From CADDZO01 sp035294145 (lineage in GTDB: Bacteria; Chloroflexota; Dormibacteria; Dormibacterales; Dormibacteraceae): a stretch of DNA of 64,000 bases. Made by a program: the position numbers and the translations under genes. Positions 27,168-35,357 of this stretch are shown here, one piece after another. The notes beneath the pieces were generated by a model. It searched no databases and was not told where the DNA came from. It was given only the letters and a program-made list of their open reading frames with translations. How positions within the stretch are numbered: the stretch's first letter is position 1; the number at the start of each line of letters is the position of its first letter. The stretch spans positions 1 to 64,000 of the forward strand of contig DATGLL010000142.1 of the NCBI GenBank assembly GCA_035294145.1, given 5' to 3'.

Positions 27168-27893
27168 GTGCGACTGCTGTTCTGGAAAGAGATCCGCCAG
27201 CTCACCCGCAACCAGGCGGCCCTGCTGAGCGTGCTCTTGCTGCCGGCCGTGCTGGTCGTCCTCGCCCCCATCCTGGCCCTGCTCGCTGGCCGAGCCCAGC
27301 CGGCGCTGACCGTGCCCCGTCAGGCCTCTCTCCCTGGCTTCAGCGACCTCCGGGACACGGTCGGCTTCGCGCTCTTCGTCACCTTCCCGCTCCTCTTCGT
27401 GCTGGCCACCATGCTCACCCCCATCCTGACCGCCACCAGCACCATCGTCAGCGAGCGGGAACGCCGAACGCTAGACCTGCTGCTGGCGCTGCCCGTCCGC
27501 CTCGGCGACATCCTGATCGCCAAGCTGGGGGCGGTGCTGGCCGCGGGCGGGGCGATGATCGTGCCCATGTTCTTGATCGACGCCGTGGTCATGATGACCT
27601 TGACCAGCGTCGACCTCTCCTACGTCGGCGGCGTCCTCCTGCTCATCCTCTGCACCCTGTTCGCGGCCGGAGCCGCCTCCCTGCTGATGGCCCTGCTGGC
27701 CCAGGACGCGCGCAGCGCCTCCTACTGCGTCGCCGCCCTGCCGGTGCCGCCTCTGTTCGTGACCGCGCTCTGCGTGGTCTTCGTGCCCGGCCCCTGGCGT
27801 TTTCTGGCCATGGCCCTGCTCATGGTCGCGTTGGCGATCGCCGCTCTTGTCACCGGGCTGCGGGTGCTGACGCTGGAACGCTACCTCAGCTGA
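27168..27893 (+). CDS. ABC-2-type transporter permease
   Basis: The 241-residue protein has six hydrophobic segments and the family pattern of an N-terminal RLLFWKEIRQLTRNQ segment followed by helices and the conserved IVSERERRTLDLLLALP, as in NatB-like exporters. The GTG at 27168 is the first canonical start after the ATPase stop; a CTG at 27153 has better spacing to GGAGG and may be used. It forms the membrane part of an exporter with the preceding ATPase. Confidence 0.82.
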   Translation: MRLLFWKEIRQLTRNQAALLSVLLLPAVLVVLAPILALLAGRAQPALTVPRQASLPGFSDLRDTVGFALFVTFPLLFVLATMLTPILTATSTIVSERERRTLDLLLALPVRLGDILIAKLGAVLAAGGAMIVPMFLIDAVVMMTLTSVDLSYVGGVLLLILCTLFAAGAASLLMALLAQDARSASYCVAALPVPPLFVTALCVVFVPGPWRFLAMALLMVALAIAALVTGLRVLTLERYLS

Positions 27894-28032
27894 GGTCTGC
27901 CTCATCCCGGCCGCCCGACGATCGTCGGCACCGGCCCCCGGCCGGGGGAGGGCCACCCCCGCCCGCCATGGGCCGCGCCCTCCCCGGTCGGCAGCGAGGG
28001 CGACCTGGCCCGCCACCACGACAGAGAGCGGG

Positions 28033-28120
28033 TAGGATGAGCCCGCAAGGGCTTGAGCGATCATCGAGCGAACTCAAGCCATGGTTCAAGCGTTGGTCTT
28101 CACGAGCGTCGTGAAACCAA
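28033..28120 (+). promoter_or_regulatory. Promoter and structured leader of the SPFH operon
   Basis: A TAGGAT -10 (28033-28038) would give a leader of about 97 nt. The leader holds two dyads: GCTTGAG / CTCAAGC (28051-28057 and 28073-28079), and TTGGTCTTCACGA / TCGTGAAACCAA (28093-28105 and 28109-28120, one bulged base). The second ends 21 nt before the ATG and could affect translation. Confidence 0.4.
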
Positions 28121-28141
28121 CTGGGGAGAACGCATACGACC

Positions 28142-29299
28142 ATGGGAATCTTCGGTGAGATCCGTCGAGAGTTCATCGCCCGGCCCGACCAGGCGAAGAA
28201 TCAGATCGTTTACAAATGGCCCGACACCAACATTCGCAAGCTCACCCAACTCACGGTAGAGCAGGATGAGCTCGCCGTCTTTTTCCGGGACGGCCGGGTG
28301 CAGGGCACCATCACCCCAGGCCGGTGCACGCTCGACAGCTCCGAGATCCCGTTCCTCGGCATGCTGGTTGACTGGGCCTCAGGCGGCAACCTGTTCAAGA
28401 CCGAGATCTACTTCGTCTCCACCCGTGAGTTCCCAAACCTGCCCTTCGGGGGGATGATCGACAACGTCGTCGACCCTGAGACCTCGCTCGCCGTTGCGCT
28501 CCGCGTATACGGCGACTACTCGCTCCGGGTGGTGGAACCCCAGTCGCTCATCCTCAACCTGGTCGGCACCCAGAACGTCCAGACCAACGACCAGATCACC
28601 GACTGGATGCGTGAGCAGCTGCTGAAGGTGCTGCGTACGGACGTGGTCCGGCATATCGTGTCCCAGGGTTGGCCCATCCTGGGCATCGCCGCCCACACCG
28701 CCGAGATCGAGCAGGAGACGCTGGCCGGGGTTCAAGCCTACGTCAGCAGCTATGGCATCCAGATCGTGCGCCTGGGCAACTTCACGATCTCGATCAAGGA
28801 GGCGGACGAAGAGGCGCTCAAGAAGTACCGGCGCGACGTTCAATACACGCGGCTGGCCGGTGGCTTCCAGCAGTACAGCGTCGGACAGGCCCTCCAAGGC
28901 GTGGGCGAGGGGGCGGCTCAAGGCGGCGGCGCCACCGGGCCGGCGCTCCTGGGCATCGGCTTGGGGTTGGGCCAGCAGGCAACGGGGCAGGCAGCCCCAG
29001 CGGCCAGCCAGGTCCAGGTCCGCTGCGGCGCCTGCAACGCCCTCAACCCTGAGGGGGCGAGGTTCTGCTCAAGCTGCGGTCGACCCCTGACGGCCCCACC
29101 GCTCACCTGCCCAGCGTGCAACCGCCAGAACCCAGCCGACGCGAGGTTCTGCTCCAACTGCGGTCAGGCCCTGCAGGCCGCCGCGCCTGCGGTCTGCCCT
29201 CGATGCGGGACCCAGAGCCCGGCGGGGACGCGATTCTGCCCCAGCTGCGGCACCAACCTCCAGGCCAGCCCAGGGGAGCAGGGGTCGGCCGAGAGCTGA
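28142..29299 (+). CDS. SPFH-domain protein with three C-terminal zinc ribbons
   Basis: The 385-residue protein has an SPFH/band-7 domain (about 25-240) of the YdjI/virion-core type (COG4260). A Gly/Ala-rich linker (about 250-290) follows, then three four-cysteine zinc ribbons of the form CxxCNxxNPxxARFCxxCG at about 295, 325 and 352. No membrane helix is visible, so it probably binds the membrane face. SPFH proteins form ring-like scaffolds in membrane stress responses. It begins an apparent three-gene unit; the next gene starts 10 bp after it and also carries zinc ribbons. Confidence 0.85.
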   Translation: MGIFGEIRREFIARPDQAKNQIVYKWPDTNIRKLTQLTVEQDELAVFFRDGRVQGTITPGRCTLDSSEIPFLGMLVDWASGGNLFKTEIYFVSTREFPNLPFGGMIDNVVDPETSLAVALRVYGDYSLRVVEPQSLILNLVGTQNVQTNDQITDWMREQLLKVLRTDVVRHIVSQGWPILGIAAHTAEIEQETLAGVQAYVSSYGIQIVRLGNFTISIKEADEEALKKYRRDVQYTRLAGGFQQYSVGQALQGVGEGAAQGGGATGPALLGIGLGLGQQATGQAAPAASQVQVRCGACNALNPEGARFCSSCGRPLTAPPLTCPACNRQNPADARFCSNCGQALQAAAPAVCPRCGTQSPAGTRFCPSCGTNLQASPGEQGSAES

Positions 29300-29309
29300 G
29301 GAGAGAGCA

Positions 29310-30893
29310 ATGGAGCCAACGGCCCTGGCCTCCACCTCGAGAGCTGGGCCCTCCCGTGGACTGGGCCGGGCTCTGAGGAGCGCCCGCCGGCACCTGGCGG
29401 CGATCTGGCTGGCCTTGCTCGGCCTGTCGGCATCGCCCGTGATCGCCCTGGCCCGTGGCGGTGGCGGGAGCCATTCCGGCGTCTCTCGAGGGGTGGGAGG
29501 CGGGAGCCTCGGGGGCGGCCGGGGCTTCGGGGGCGGCGGCTTCACCAGCGGTGGCGGCTTCATCAGCGGTGGCGGCGGGACCACAGACCTGTTGGTGGCC
29601 ATCGCCGTGGTGGTGGCCCTGCTGCTGATCATGCGCTATGCCTCTCGCAGCTGGGGATCGGGCTCGGCGACGCCTGTGCCGGCTCCTCTCGACGTCAGGC
29701 CCGCCGGTCCCGACCCCACCGTCTTGCAGGCGGTCGAGGAGATCCGCCGCGACGACCCTGACTTCGAGCCCGAATCCTTCCTGCAGCGGGCCGAGATGGC
29801 GTTCCTGCTGGTCAAGCGCGCCTACCAGGACCGCAACGTGCACGCCGCCCGCGCCTTCATGGCCCCCGAGCTCTGGCGCTCCTGGAGCATGGGCGTGGAG
29901 GAGCTGCTCCAGCGCCGCCAGCGGCCGGTGCTGGAGAACCTGAACGTGCGTGATCTCCGGGTCCCCTTCGTCGCCCATGAGGTCACCGGTGACACCATCC
30001 AGGTCCACTTCGACTACGTGGCGGCGGCGTACGTGGTGGACGAGGGGGAGGAGGTGCGGCCAGGGGACGCCGAGGACGAGCGCTACGGCGAACTCTGGAC
30101 CTTCCAGCGAGCCGCTGGAGCCAAGACCGTCGTCTCCGGCGGGGTCACCGCCTCGACCTGCCCTCACTGTGGGGCGTTGCTGAAGCTCGATGACGATGGT
30201 CGTTGCGACCACTGCGGCGCCGACATCACCAGCGGGGCCTACGACTGGGTCGTGGTCCGAATGGACCCCGACCAATTCCTGGGGGGGCGATCGCGCGACG
30301 CCTTCGGAGCGCTGGTGCTCGACGCCAGCCGAGGGGTGGAGGTCATCAGAGCCTCCGACCCGGCCTTCGACCCGGTGACCTTTCGACGCCGGGTCGAGCA
30401 GGCCTTCTACGCGCTCCAGACCGCCTGGCAGGAGCGCGACCTGACCTCGAGCCGGCCGTTCATGAGCCCCGGCCTGTACCTGGGATGGAGCAGCCAGGTC
30501 AAGCAGATGATCGAGCTGCACAAAAGGAACGTCCTCGAGGGGCTGCGCATCGACGACGTGGAGATCGTCGGCGTCGTCCATGGCCGGGTCTTCGACGACC
30601 TTACCGTCCGGATCACCGCCACCTGCGCCGACTACGAGGTCGACGACCGGAGCGGTGAGATCGTGTTCGGGAGCCGGTCGCCCTCCAGCTTCACCGAGTA
30701 CTGGACCTTCCAGCGCTCGGTCGGGACGCAGACCACCGACCGCAGCATCCTGGACAAGGTCTGCCCCAACTGCGGGGCGCCGCTGGAGATCAACCAGATC
30801 GGCGCCTGTCGGTACTGCAAGGCGGCCGTGACCAGCGGCCGTTTCGACTGGGTTCTCTCGAGGATTGAGCAAGAGGATGAGTACATCGCCTGA
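29310..30893 (+). CDS. Membrane protein with duplicated Tim44-like domains and zinc ribbons
   Basis: The 527-residue protein has a hydrophobic N-terminal segment (about 30-48), a Gly-rich stretch (about 50-90) and a second helix (about 92-107). Two tandem units follow, each a Tim44-like domain of about 150 residues ending in a four-cysteine ribbon (CPHCGALL... CDHCG near 290; CPNCGAPL... CRYCK near 490). Both ribbons are followed by TSG-x-(Y/F)-DWV, so the unit was duplicated as a whole. Tim44-like domains bind membranes or lipids. GGAGAG precedes the ATG. Partners are the SPFH protein upstream and a small membrane protein downstream. Confidence 0.8.
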   Translation: MEPTALASTSRAGPSRGLGRALRSARRHLAAIWLALLGLSASPVIALARGGGGSHSGVSRGVGGGSLGGGRGFGGGGFTSGGGFISGGGGTTDLLVAIAVVVALLLIMRYASRSWGSGSATPVPAPLDVRPAGPDPTVLQAVEEIRRDDPDFEPESFLQRAEMAFLLVKRAYQDRNVHAARAFMAPELWRSWSMGVEELLQRRQRPVLENLNVRDLRVPFVAHEVTGDTIQVHFDYVAAAYVVDEGEEVRPGDAEDERYGELWTFQRAAGAKTVVSGGVTASTCPHCGALLKLDDDGRCDHCGADITSGAYDWVVVRMDPDQFLGGRSRDAFGALVLDASRGVEVIRASDPAFDPVTFRRRVEQAFYALQTAWQERDLTSSRPFMSPGLYLGWSSQVKQMIELHKRNVLEGLRIDDVEIVGVVHGRVFDDLTVRITATCADYEVDDRSGEIVFGSRSPSSFTEYWTFQRSVGTQTTDRSILDKVCPNCGAPLEINQIGACRYCKAAVTSGRFDWVLSRIEQEDEYIA

Positions 30894-31212
30894 GGATCAG
30901 ACGACGCCAGGCCGAGGGTCGGAGCCGGCGCTGCCGGGCCCATCCGCGACGCCTCTCCCCCCGGTCAGCCAGGACCCCGGGACGAGCGCCTCGCCCCCAA
31001 GCAGCGACCCGAGCGTGGGCCTCGACCAACCCGAGCCGGGACGGGGGCGCCCGCTCGTCGAGGGTCCCCCCATGTCAGTCGGCGACCCGATCCCGGAGGG
31101 GACGATCAACCGCGCAGCGGGCATCGGCGCGCTCGGCCTCGGGGCGATCGGCACGCTCCTGGTCCTGCTGGTGCTGCTGCTCGCGATCCTCGGCCTGACT
31201 GGGCACCTCTGA
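30877..31212 (+). CDS. Small Pro-rich protein with C-terminal membrane helix
   Basis: The 111-residue product overlaps the end of the Tim44-like gene by 17 bases. Residues 1-75 are Pro/Ser-rich and disordered; residues 82-108 form one hydrophobic helix (GIGALGLGAIGTLLVLLVLL). It looks tail-anchored with a long cytoplasmic tail. ATG 30877 is preferred over TTG 30865. The function is unknown; the overlap suggests it works with the SPFH and Tim44-like proteins. Confidence 0.6.
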   Translation: MSTSPEDQTTPGRGSEPALPGPSATPLPPVSQDPGTSASPPSSDPSVGLDQPEPGRGRPLVEGPPMSVGDPIPEGTINRAAGIGALGLGAIGTLLVLLVLLLAILGLTGHL

Positions 31213-31801
31213 GGCCGAGGGCTACCTTGTGCCCCGTCGCCGCCGCGCCTGGCCAGGCCCTTCGGTCGGCCCAGCCGCGCTCCCTCTGAGGGCGCTCGCC
31301 GACGCGGGCCTCCCACGGGGGCGCCAGGTCTCCGTGGCGATCTCAAGCGGTCCTGCGGGCTCCCGCCGGAGCACGGCACGGGCCGAAGGCGGCCCGATCG
31401 AGGGCTGGGGACGCATGGGTCGCCGCCCAGGTCTCAATCTCCTGGCCCAGGAGGGCACGGATCCCTGGGGATCCCTCTCAGGTCTCCAGCCCCTTCCGCC
31501 GCCAGCAGAGGACCGGCTTGAGGTCACCGCCCCGCGCCGAGAGGAAGCGCCCCGCCGCTCCCGCCCGGGCGCATGGCGGAGGGCCGCACCCGAAGCGAGC
31601 CGGCCCCTCCTGCATGCCGCCACGCGCACCTGCGATCATCGCCACCATCATCGATCGTGCTCAAGGTCTGGTCCCGTCGACCAGTGGCGCTCACGGATCG
31701 AGCCGTTGAGGGCAAGCACGGACACCAGGCGGGCGCTCGGGCGGTAGGACGGAGACGATCCCGCCCATCGCCTACTCGCTGTGTGGAGGACGACGCTAAG
31801 G
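31213..31801. other. About 590 bp with no supported gene
   Basis: Frames on both strands are open but give only Arg/Pro/Ala-rich sequence with no family resemblance. I see no RNA gene or strong repeat. The last 20 bases hold the GGAGG ribosome-binding site of the next gene. Confidence 0.5.
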
Positions 31802-32809
31802 ATGAGGTACGACGAGATCGTAAGCCGAGCCTGGGCCATCGTCTGGCGTCATCCCTACCTCTGGCTGCTGGGGCTGCTAGGGGGCGGGGAGGCAGGCGTC
31901 AGCCCCCTCGGCTTCGGGCTGCCCGGGCCCAACCTTCAGCTCGGCCAGCCCGGCAGGGGTTTGCTGGGCACGCTCCCCCTTGCGGCGATGCCCTTCCAGG
32001 TCACCACCTGGCTCTCAACCCACGTGGTGCTGCTGATCGGGCTCGCTGCCCTCCTCCTCCTATACCTCCTGGCGTACTTCGTCCTCTCCTGCATCGTGAC
32101 CCCGGCCCTGATCAGGGCCGCTGCCGAGCACGACGCCGGTCGGGCCTTCAACCTCCGCCTTGCCTGGCAGGTCGGGCTCGGGACGTTCCCTCGTGTGCTG
32201 GGCCTGCGGCTGCTGATCGTGCTGGTCGATCTTCTCGTGCTGATCGCCCTGGCGCTGCTGGTTGGGCTGACGATCGTCCTCTTCGCCGCTCACCAGCCGG
32301 CGGCCGGGGTCCTCGTCCTCGCCCTCCTGCTCGGCGTGCTACTCCTGCTGGTCCCGGCCGGCATCGCCTGGCAGCTGGTCACGAGGCTGGCCCTGCGCGC
32401 GATCGTGCTCGAGCAGCGGGGGACGCTGAGCGCCCTCGGTCGCGGCTTTCAGCTCCTTTCCCACCGCCTCGGGCGGGTGCTCCTGGTCTGGTTGCTTGGG
32501 CTGGCGTTGGGGATCGTGGCCGGGCTGGCCGCGGGCGTCGCCCTCCTGGCCTTGACCGCCATCCTGGTCGCGATCAGCATCGGCAGCCTCGCCGGGCTCG
32601 GGGTTCAAGCTGGCCTGACCTCGGCCGTGGTGCTGCTCTTCGTGCTGGCGGTGGCGACACCTCCCCTCGGCGGCGCGGTCGGCACCTACTTCTCCACCTA
32701 CTGGACGCTGGCCTTCCGTCGGCTCGAGCTGGAGCCAGCGGTGCCCTACCCGATCGTGCCCGGCTCGCCGCCCCCCTCCCCGGGCGTCCAGCCGCCGGTC
32801 GGGACGTGA
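31802..32809 (+). CDS. Polytopic membrane protein of unknown function
   Basis: The 335-residue protein opens MRYDEIVSRAWAIVWRHPYLWLLGLLGG, the pattern of DUF7544/GDPD-membrane-like proteins whose N-terminal amphipathic helix precedes a run of helices. About six to seven hydrophobic segments follow, with LALRAIVLEQRG and a Pro-rich C-terminal tail. ATG 31802 follows GGAGG by about 12 bases; a GTG at 31781 is the alternative. The stop overlaps the next start (GTGA). No function can be assigned. Confidence 0.7.
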   Translation: MRYDEIVSRAWAIVWRHPYLWLLGLLGGGEAGVSPLGFGLPGPNLQLGQPGRGLLGTLPLAAMPFQVTTWLSTHVVLLIGLAALLLLYLLAYFVLSCIVTPALIRAAAEHDAGRAFNLRLAWQVGLGTFPRVLGLRLLIVLVDLLVLIALALLVGLTIVLFAAHQPAAGVLVLALLLGVLLLLVPAGIAWQLVTRLALRAIVLEQRGTLSALGRGFQLLSHRLGRVLLVWLLGLALGIVAGLAAGVALLALTAILVAISIGSLAGLGVQAGLTSAVVLLFVLAVATPPLGGAVGTYFSTYWTLAFRRLELEPAVPYPIVPGSPPPSPGVQPPVGT

Positions 32810-33633
32810 GCTGGACGGGACGCACGGTCGCGGTCGATTGGTCAGGGCGCCTGCAGGGCGCGGCGAGCGCTATCCGGACGGCGCTGGTCGCGCACGGCAC
32901 CCTGATCGAGCTCGGCGGGGGACGGGACCGAGAGAGGACCGGCGATCACCTGGTCGACCTGGCCATGGCCGATCCGGACTTGGTGGTTGGGTTGGACTTT
33001 GCCTTCTCCCTCCCGCTCTGGTTCCTCGATCGGGAGGGGTTGGAGAGCGGCCTCACCGTTCCCGAGCCGATCGCAGAGCGCTGGCTGCGGGACTGTCCGC
33101 CGCCCTTCTGGGGCCGGCCCGGCCGTCCTCGAGGCCCCGAGCCCCAGTATCGACGCACCGAGCTGACCATCACCCCGAGGCCGCGGTCGGTCTTCCAGAT
33201 CGGCGGTGCCGGCGCGGTTGGGACCGGCTCGCTCCGAGGTCTCCCCCTGCTCCGCCGCCTGCGCCGAGAAGGCTTCGCCATCTGGCCGTTCGACGCCCCC
33301 CGCCTTCCGCTGGTGGTTGAGATCTACCCTCGCCTGCTCAGCGGGCCAGTGGTCAAGTCCCGGGTGGGGGATCGCCTGGCCTACCTGCAGCGGCGCGGCT
33401 GGCCCGCCTGTGCGGCAGCGAGCGAGGATGCCTTCGACGCGGTCGTCTCGGCGCTGGTCATGGACGCCCACCGCGACCAGCTGTCGGGGCTTCGAGGCGA
33501 GGACGACCCGGTGGTCCGGCGTGAGGGGTGGATCTGGTCACCGAGGCTCGGCGACGGGCAGCCATCACCACCGAACGAGCGCAGGGGGCCCAAAACCCCC
33601 GGCCCCGCCGGGGCGGGCGCTACGACGGGCTAA
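32806..33633 (+). CDS. DUF429-family protein (RNase H-like fold)
   Basis: The 275-residue protein has the DUF429 marks: TVAVDWSGR at the start, VVGLDFAFSLP near residue 65, VVEIYPRLLSG near 170 and EDAFDAVVSALVMD near 207. The acidic residues fit an RNase H-like nuclease-type fold, though no activity is established. It begins at GTG 32806, overlapping the preceding stop. Its stop overlaps the stop of the convergent sppA by four bases, and a 7-bp GC hairpin (33597-33613) lies within the final codons. Confidence 0.8.
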   Translation: MSWTGRTVAVDWSGRLQGAASAIRTALVAHGTLIELGGGRDRERTGDHLVDLAMADPDLVVGLDFAFSLPLWFLDREGLESGLTVPEPIAERWLRDCPPPFWGRPGRPRGPEPQYRRTELTITPRPRSVFQIGGAGAVGTGSLRGLPLLRRLRREGFAIWPFDAPRLPLVVEIYPRLLSGPVVKSRVGDRLAYLQRRGWPACAAASEDAFDAVVSALVMDAHRDQLSGLRGEDDPVVRREGWIWSPRLGDGQPSPPNERRGPKTPGPAGAGATTG

Positions 33634-35300
33634 GGCTCCTCTCTGACCAGCGGGCAGAGCCACCAGACCACCGATCGATCGAGGGTCGCCACCAGCTCAA
33701 GCGCATGCTCGATGGCAGCGGTCGTGCTCGGCGGCCCGACAGGGTCTCGCCTCCCGCCTCGGGCCTCGATCACCGGGGCGTCCCCGGGCAGCCCGGCCAG
33801 CTCGCGCGCGGCCGCGATCGCCTCCTCCAGCCCCCCGAGCCGATCGACCAGCCCCCGCTCCATCGCCTGGCGGCCGGTCCACACCCGGCCTCCGGCGATG
33901 GGAAGGATCTCCTCAACAGTCCGCCCTCGGGCCTCGGCCACGCGTTGGACGAACACCTCGTACGAGCGCTCGATCATCTCCCACAGCTTCTGGCGCTCGG
34001 CCTCGGTGTAGGGCCGGTCGGGCCGGTCCATGGCCGCGTGCCGCCCCCGCTGGACCAGCTCGCGATGGAGGAGCAGGCGATCGAAGAGGCTGGTCGCCAC
34101 CAGCTTGCCCCCCAGGACCCCGATCGATCCCGTCACCGTCCCCGGATGGGCGAACACGCACCGGGCCGGAGTCGAGACATAGTACCCGCCCGAGGCGGCC
34201 ACCGAGCCCATGGCCACGACCAGGGGCTTCTCCCGCGCCAGCCGGGCCAGGGCCGCGGCCATCGACTCGGAGGCGGTGGCCGACCCACCCCGGGAGTTCA
34301 CCCACACCACCACGGCCCTGACCCGGCGGTTGGCGGCCAGCGCCCGAGCCTGCTCGACGATCGTGAGGTCGCCGCACTGATCCTCCAGCAGGAGCGGGGG
34401 ACGCAGCGGGGGTCGGAGGGGGGCCCGACGGCTACGGCCGTCGACGATGACCCCCTCGACTCGAAGCAGACCGACCACGTGCCCAGGCCGGGGCGGCCGC
34501 AGCCCCCGTACCCGGCGCCCGGCGGACTCCCAAGAGCGCAGCTCCCCGCCCAGCCGTCCCGGCACCTCCTCCTCGCTGATCACGGCATCCACCACCCCAG
34601 CGCTCAGCGCCTGGCGGTCCGTGTAGGGGGATTCGTCCACCACCCTCCGAGCCGCGTCTCGGTCGCAGCCACGGCCAGCAGCGACGGCCTCCAGCAGCTC
34701 CGAGAAGGCCGCATCGGCCAGCCAATCCGCCATCTCGCGGGCCTCGGGGGTGAACCCACGACGGGTGAGGGCGTCCCCGGCGGTCTTGTAGGGCGAGATC
34801 TGGAGCAGGTCCGCCTGCAGCCCCACGCGCTCCAAGCTCTCGGCCAGGAAGACGTAGTTCTGGGCCACCCCCAGGGGGGCGACGGAGCCACCCGGCTGCA
34901 GGAGGATCTCGTCCGCCGCGCAGGCCACCTGGTAGGTGGAGTCCAGGTAGGTGGGGGCCCAGCAGACGACCCGTCGCCCGGTCGCCCTCACCTCCGCGAT
35001 GAGGTCACGGAGCGACGCCACCTGGGCGGCGGAGAGGGGTAGCGGGCGCAGGTGGAGCAGCATCCCGGCCACCCGATCGTCGGCGCACAGGCGACGCGCT
35101 CGCCGTCGCAACTCCGCCAGGGATGGCGTCGGCCTCCCCAGCAGCCGCTGCCAGCGGGGAGCGGGCGCGGGAGGAGGCTCGGGCGGAGGGGACTCGATCA
35201 AGAAGGCGAGGTAGGCCGGCGGCCGACGCCAGCGGCCGACCAGACCACGTAGCCACCACCACGTCAAGCGGGCCAACCAGGCCAGGTAGGCGATCACCAT
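33630..35300 (-). CDS. sppA: Signal peptide peptidase SppA, long form
   Basis: The 556-residue protein has an N-terminal hydrophobic segment (about 3-20) and two ClpP-like domains, as in the 67-kDa SppA. The catalytic Lys172 lies in the first domain (SPYKTAGD) and the nucleophile Ser370 in the second (MGSVAASGGYY), matching the Lys/Ser dyad spread over both halves in E. coli SppA. It degrades cleaved signal peptides and other membrane peptides. A stretch of basic/Pro residues at 288-304 is an insertion. It appears to be a single gene, convergent with DUF429. Confidence 0.92.
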   Translation of the reverse strand: MVIAYLAWLARLTWWWLRGLVGRWRRPPAYLAFLIESPPPEPPPAPAPRWQRLLGRPTPSLAELRRRARRLCADDRVAGMLLHLRPLPLSAAQVASLRDLIAEVRATGRRVVCWAPTYLDSTYQVACAADEILLQPGGSVAPLGVAQNYVFLAESLERVGLQADLLQISPYKTAGDALTRRGFTPEAREMADWLADAAFSELLEAVAAGRGCDRDAARRVVDESPYTDRQALSAGVVDAVISEEEVPGRLGGELRSWESAGRRVRGLRPPRPGHVVGLLRVEGVIVDGRSRRAPLRPPLRPPLLLEDQCGDLTIVEQARALAANRRVRAVVVWVNSRGGSATASESMAAALARLAREKPLVVAMGSVAASGGYYVSTPARCVFAHPGTVTGSIGVLGGKLVATSLFDRLLLHRELVQRGRHAAMDRPDRPYTEAERQKLWEMIERSYEVFVQRVAEARGRTVEEILPIAGGRVWTGRQAMERGLVDRLGGLEEAIAAARELAGLPGDAPVIEARGGRRDPVGPPSTTAAIEHALELVATLDRSVVWWLCPLVREEP

Positions 35301-35357
35301 GCCCGAGGCTCATTCTCCCCCACTCGAGGCCGGTCGCGGCTGGGCCAGGCCAGGGGC

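Noticed and set aside
25040..27893. One ABC transporter made of both ATPases and the permease
   Set aside because: The first ATPase is on the opposite strand and of the sugar-importer (MalK) type; the second is of the ABC-2 exporter type and pairs with the permease alone.
29450..29580. GGC-rich tandem-like DNA
   Set aside because: It encodes the Gly-rich stretch of the Tim44-like protein and varies between units, so it is not an independent repeat element.
29103..30872. A 589-codon minus-strand open frame
   Set aside because: It is antisense to the Tim44-like gene, which has duplicated domains and zinc ribbons. The mirror sequence has no motif.
31573..32805. N-terminal extension of the DUF429 frame
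   Set aside because: The upstream part overlaps the polytopic membrane protein in another frame and is Arg/Pro-rich. The GTG at 32806 with GTGA overlap fits the family length.
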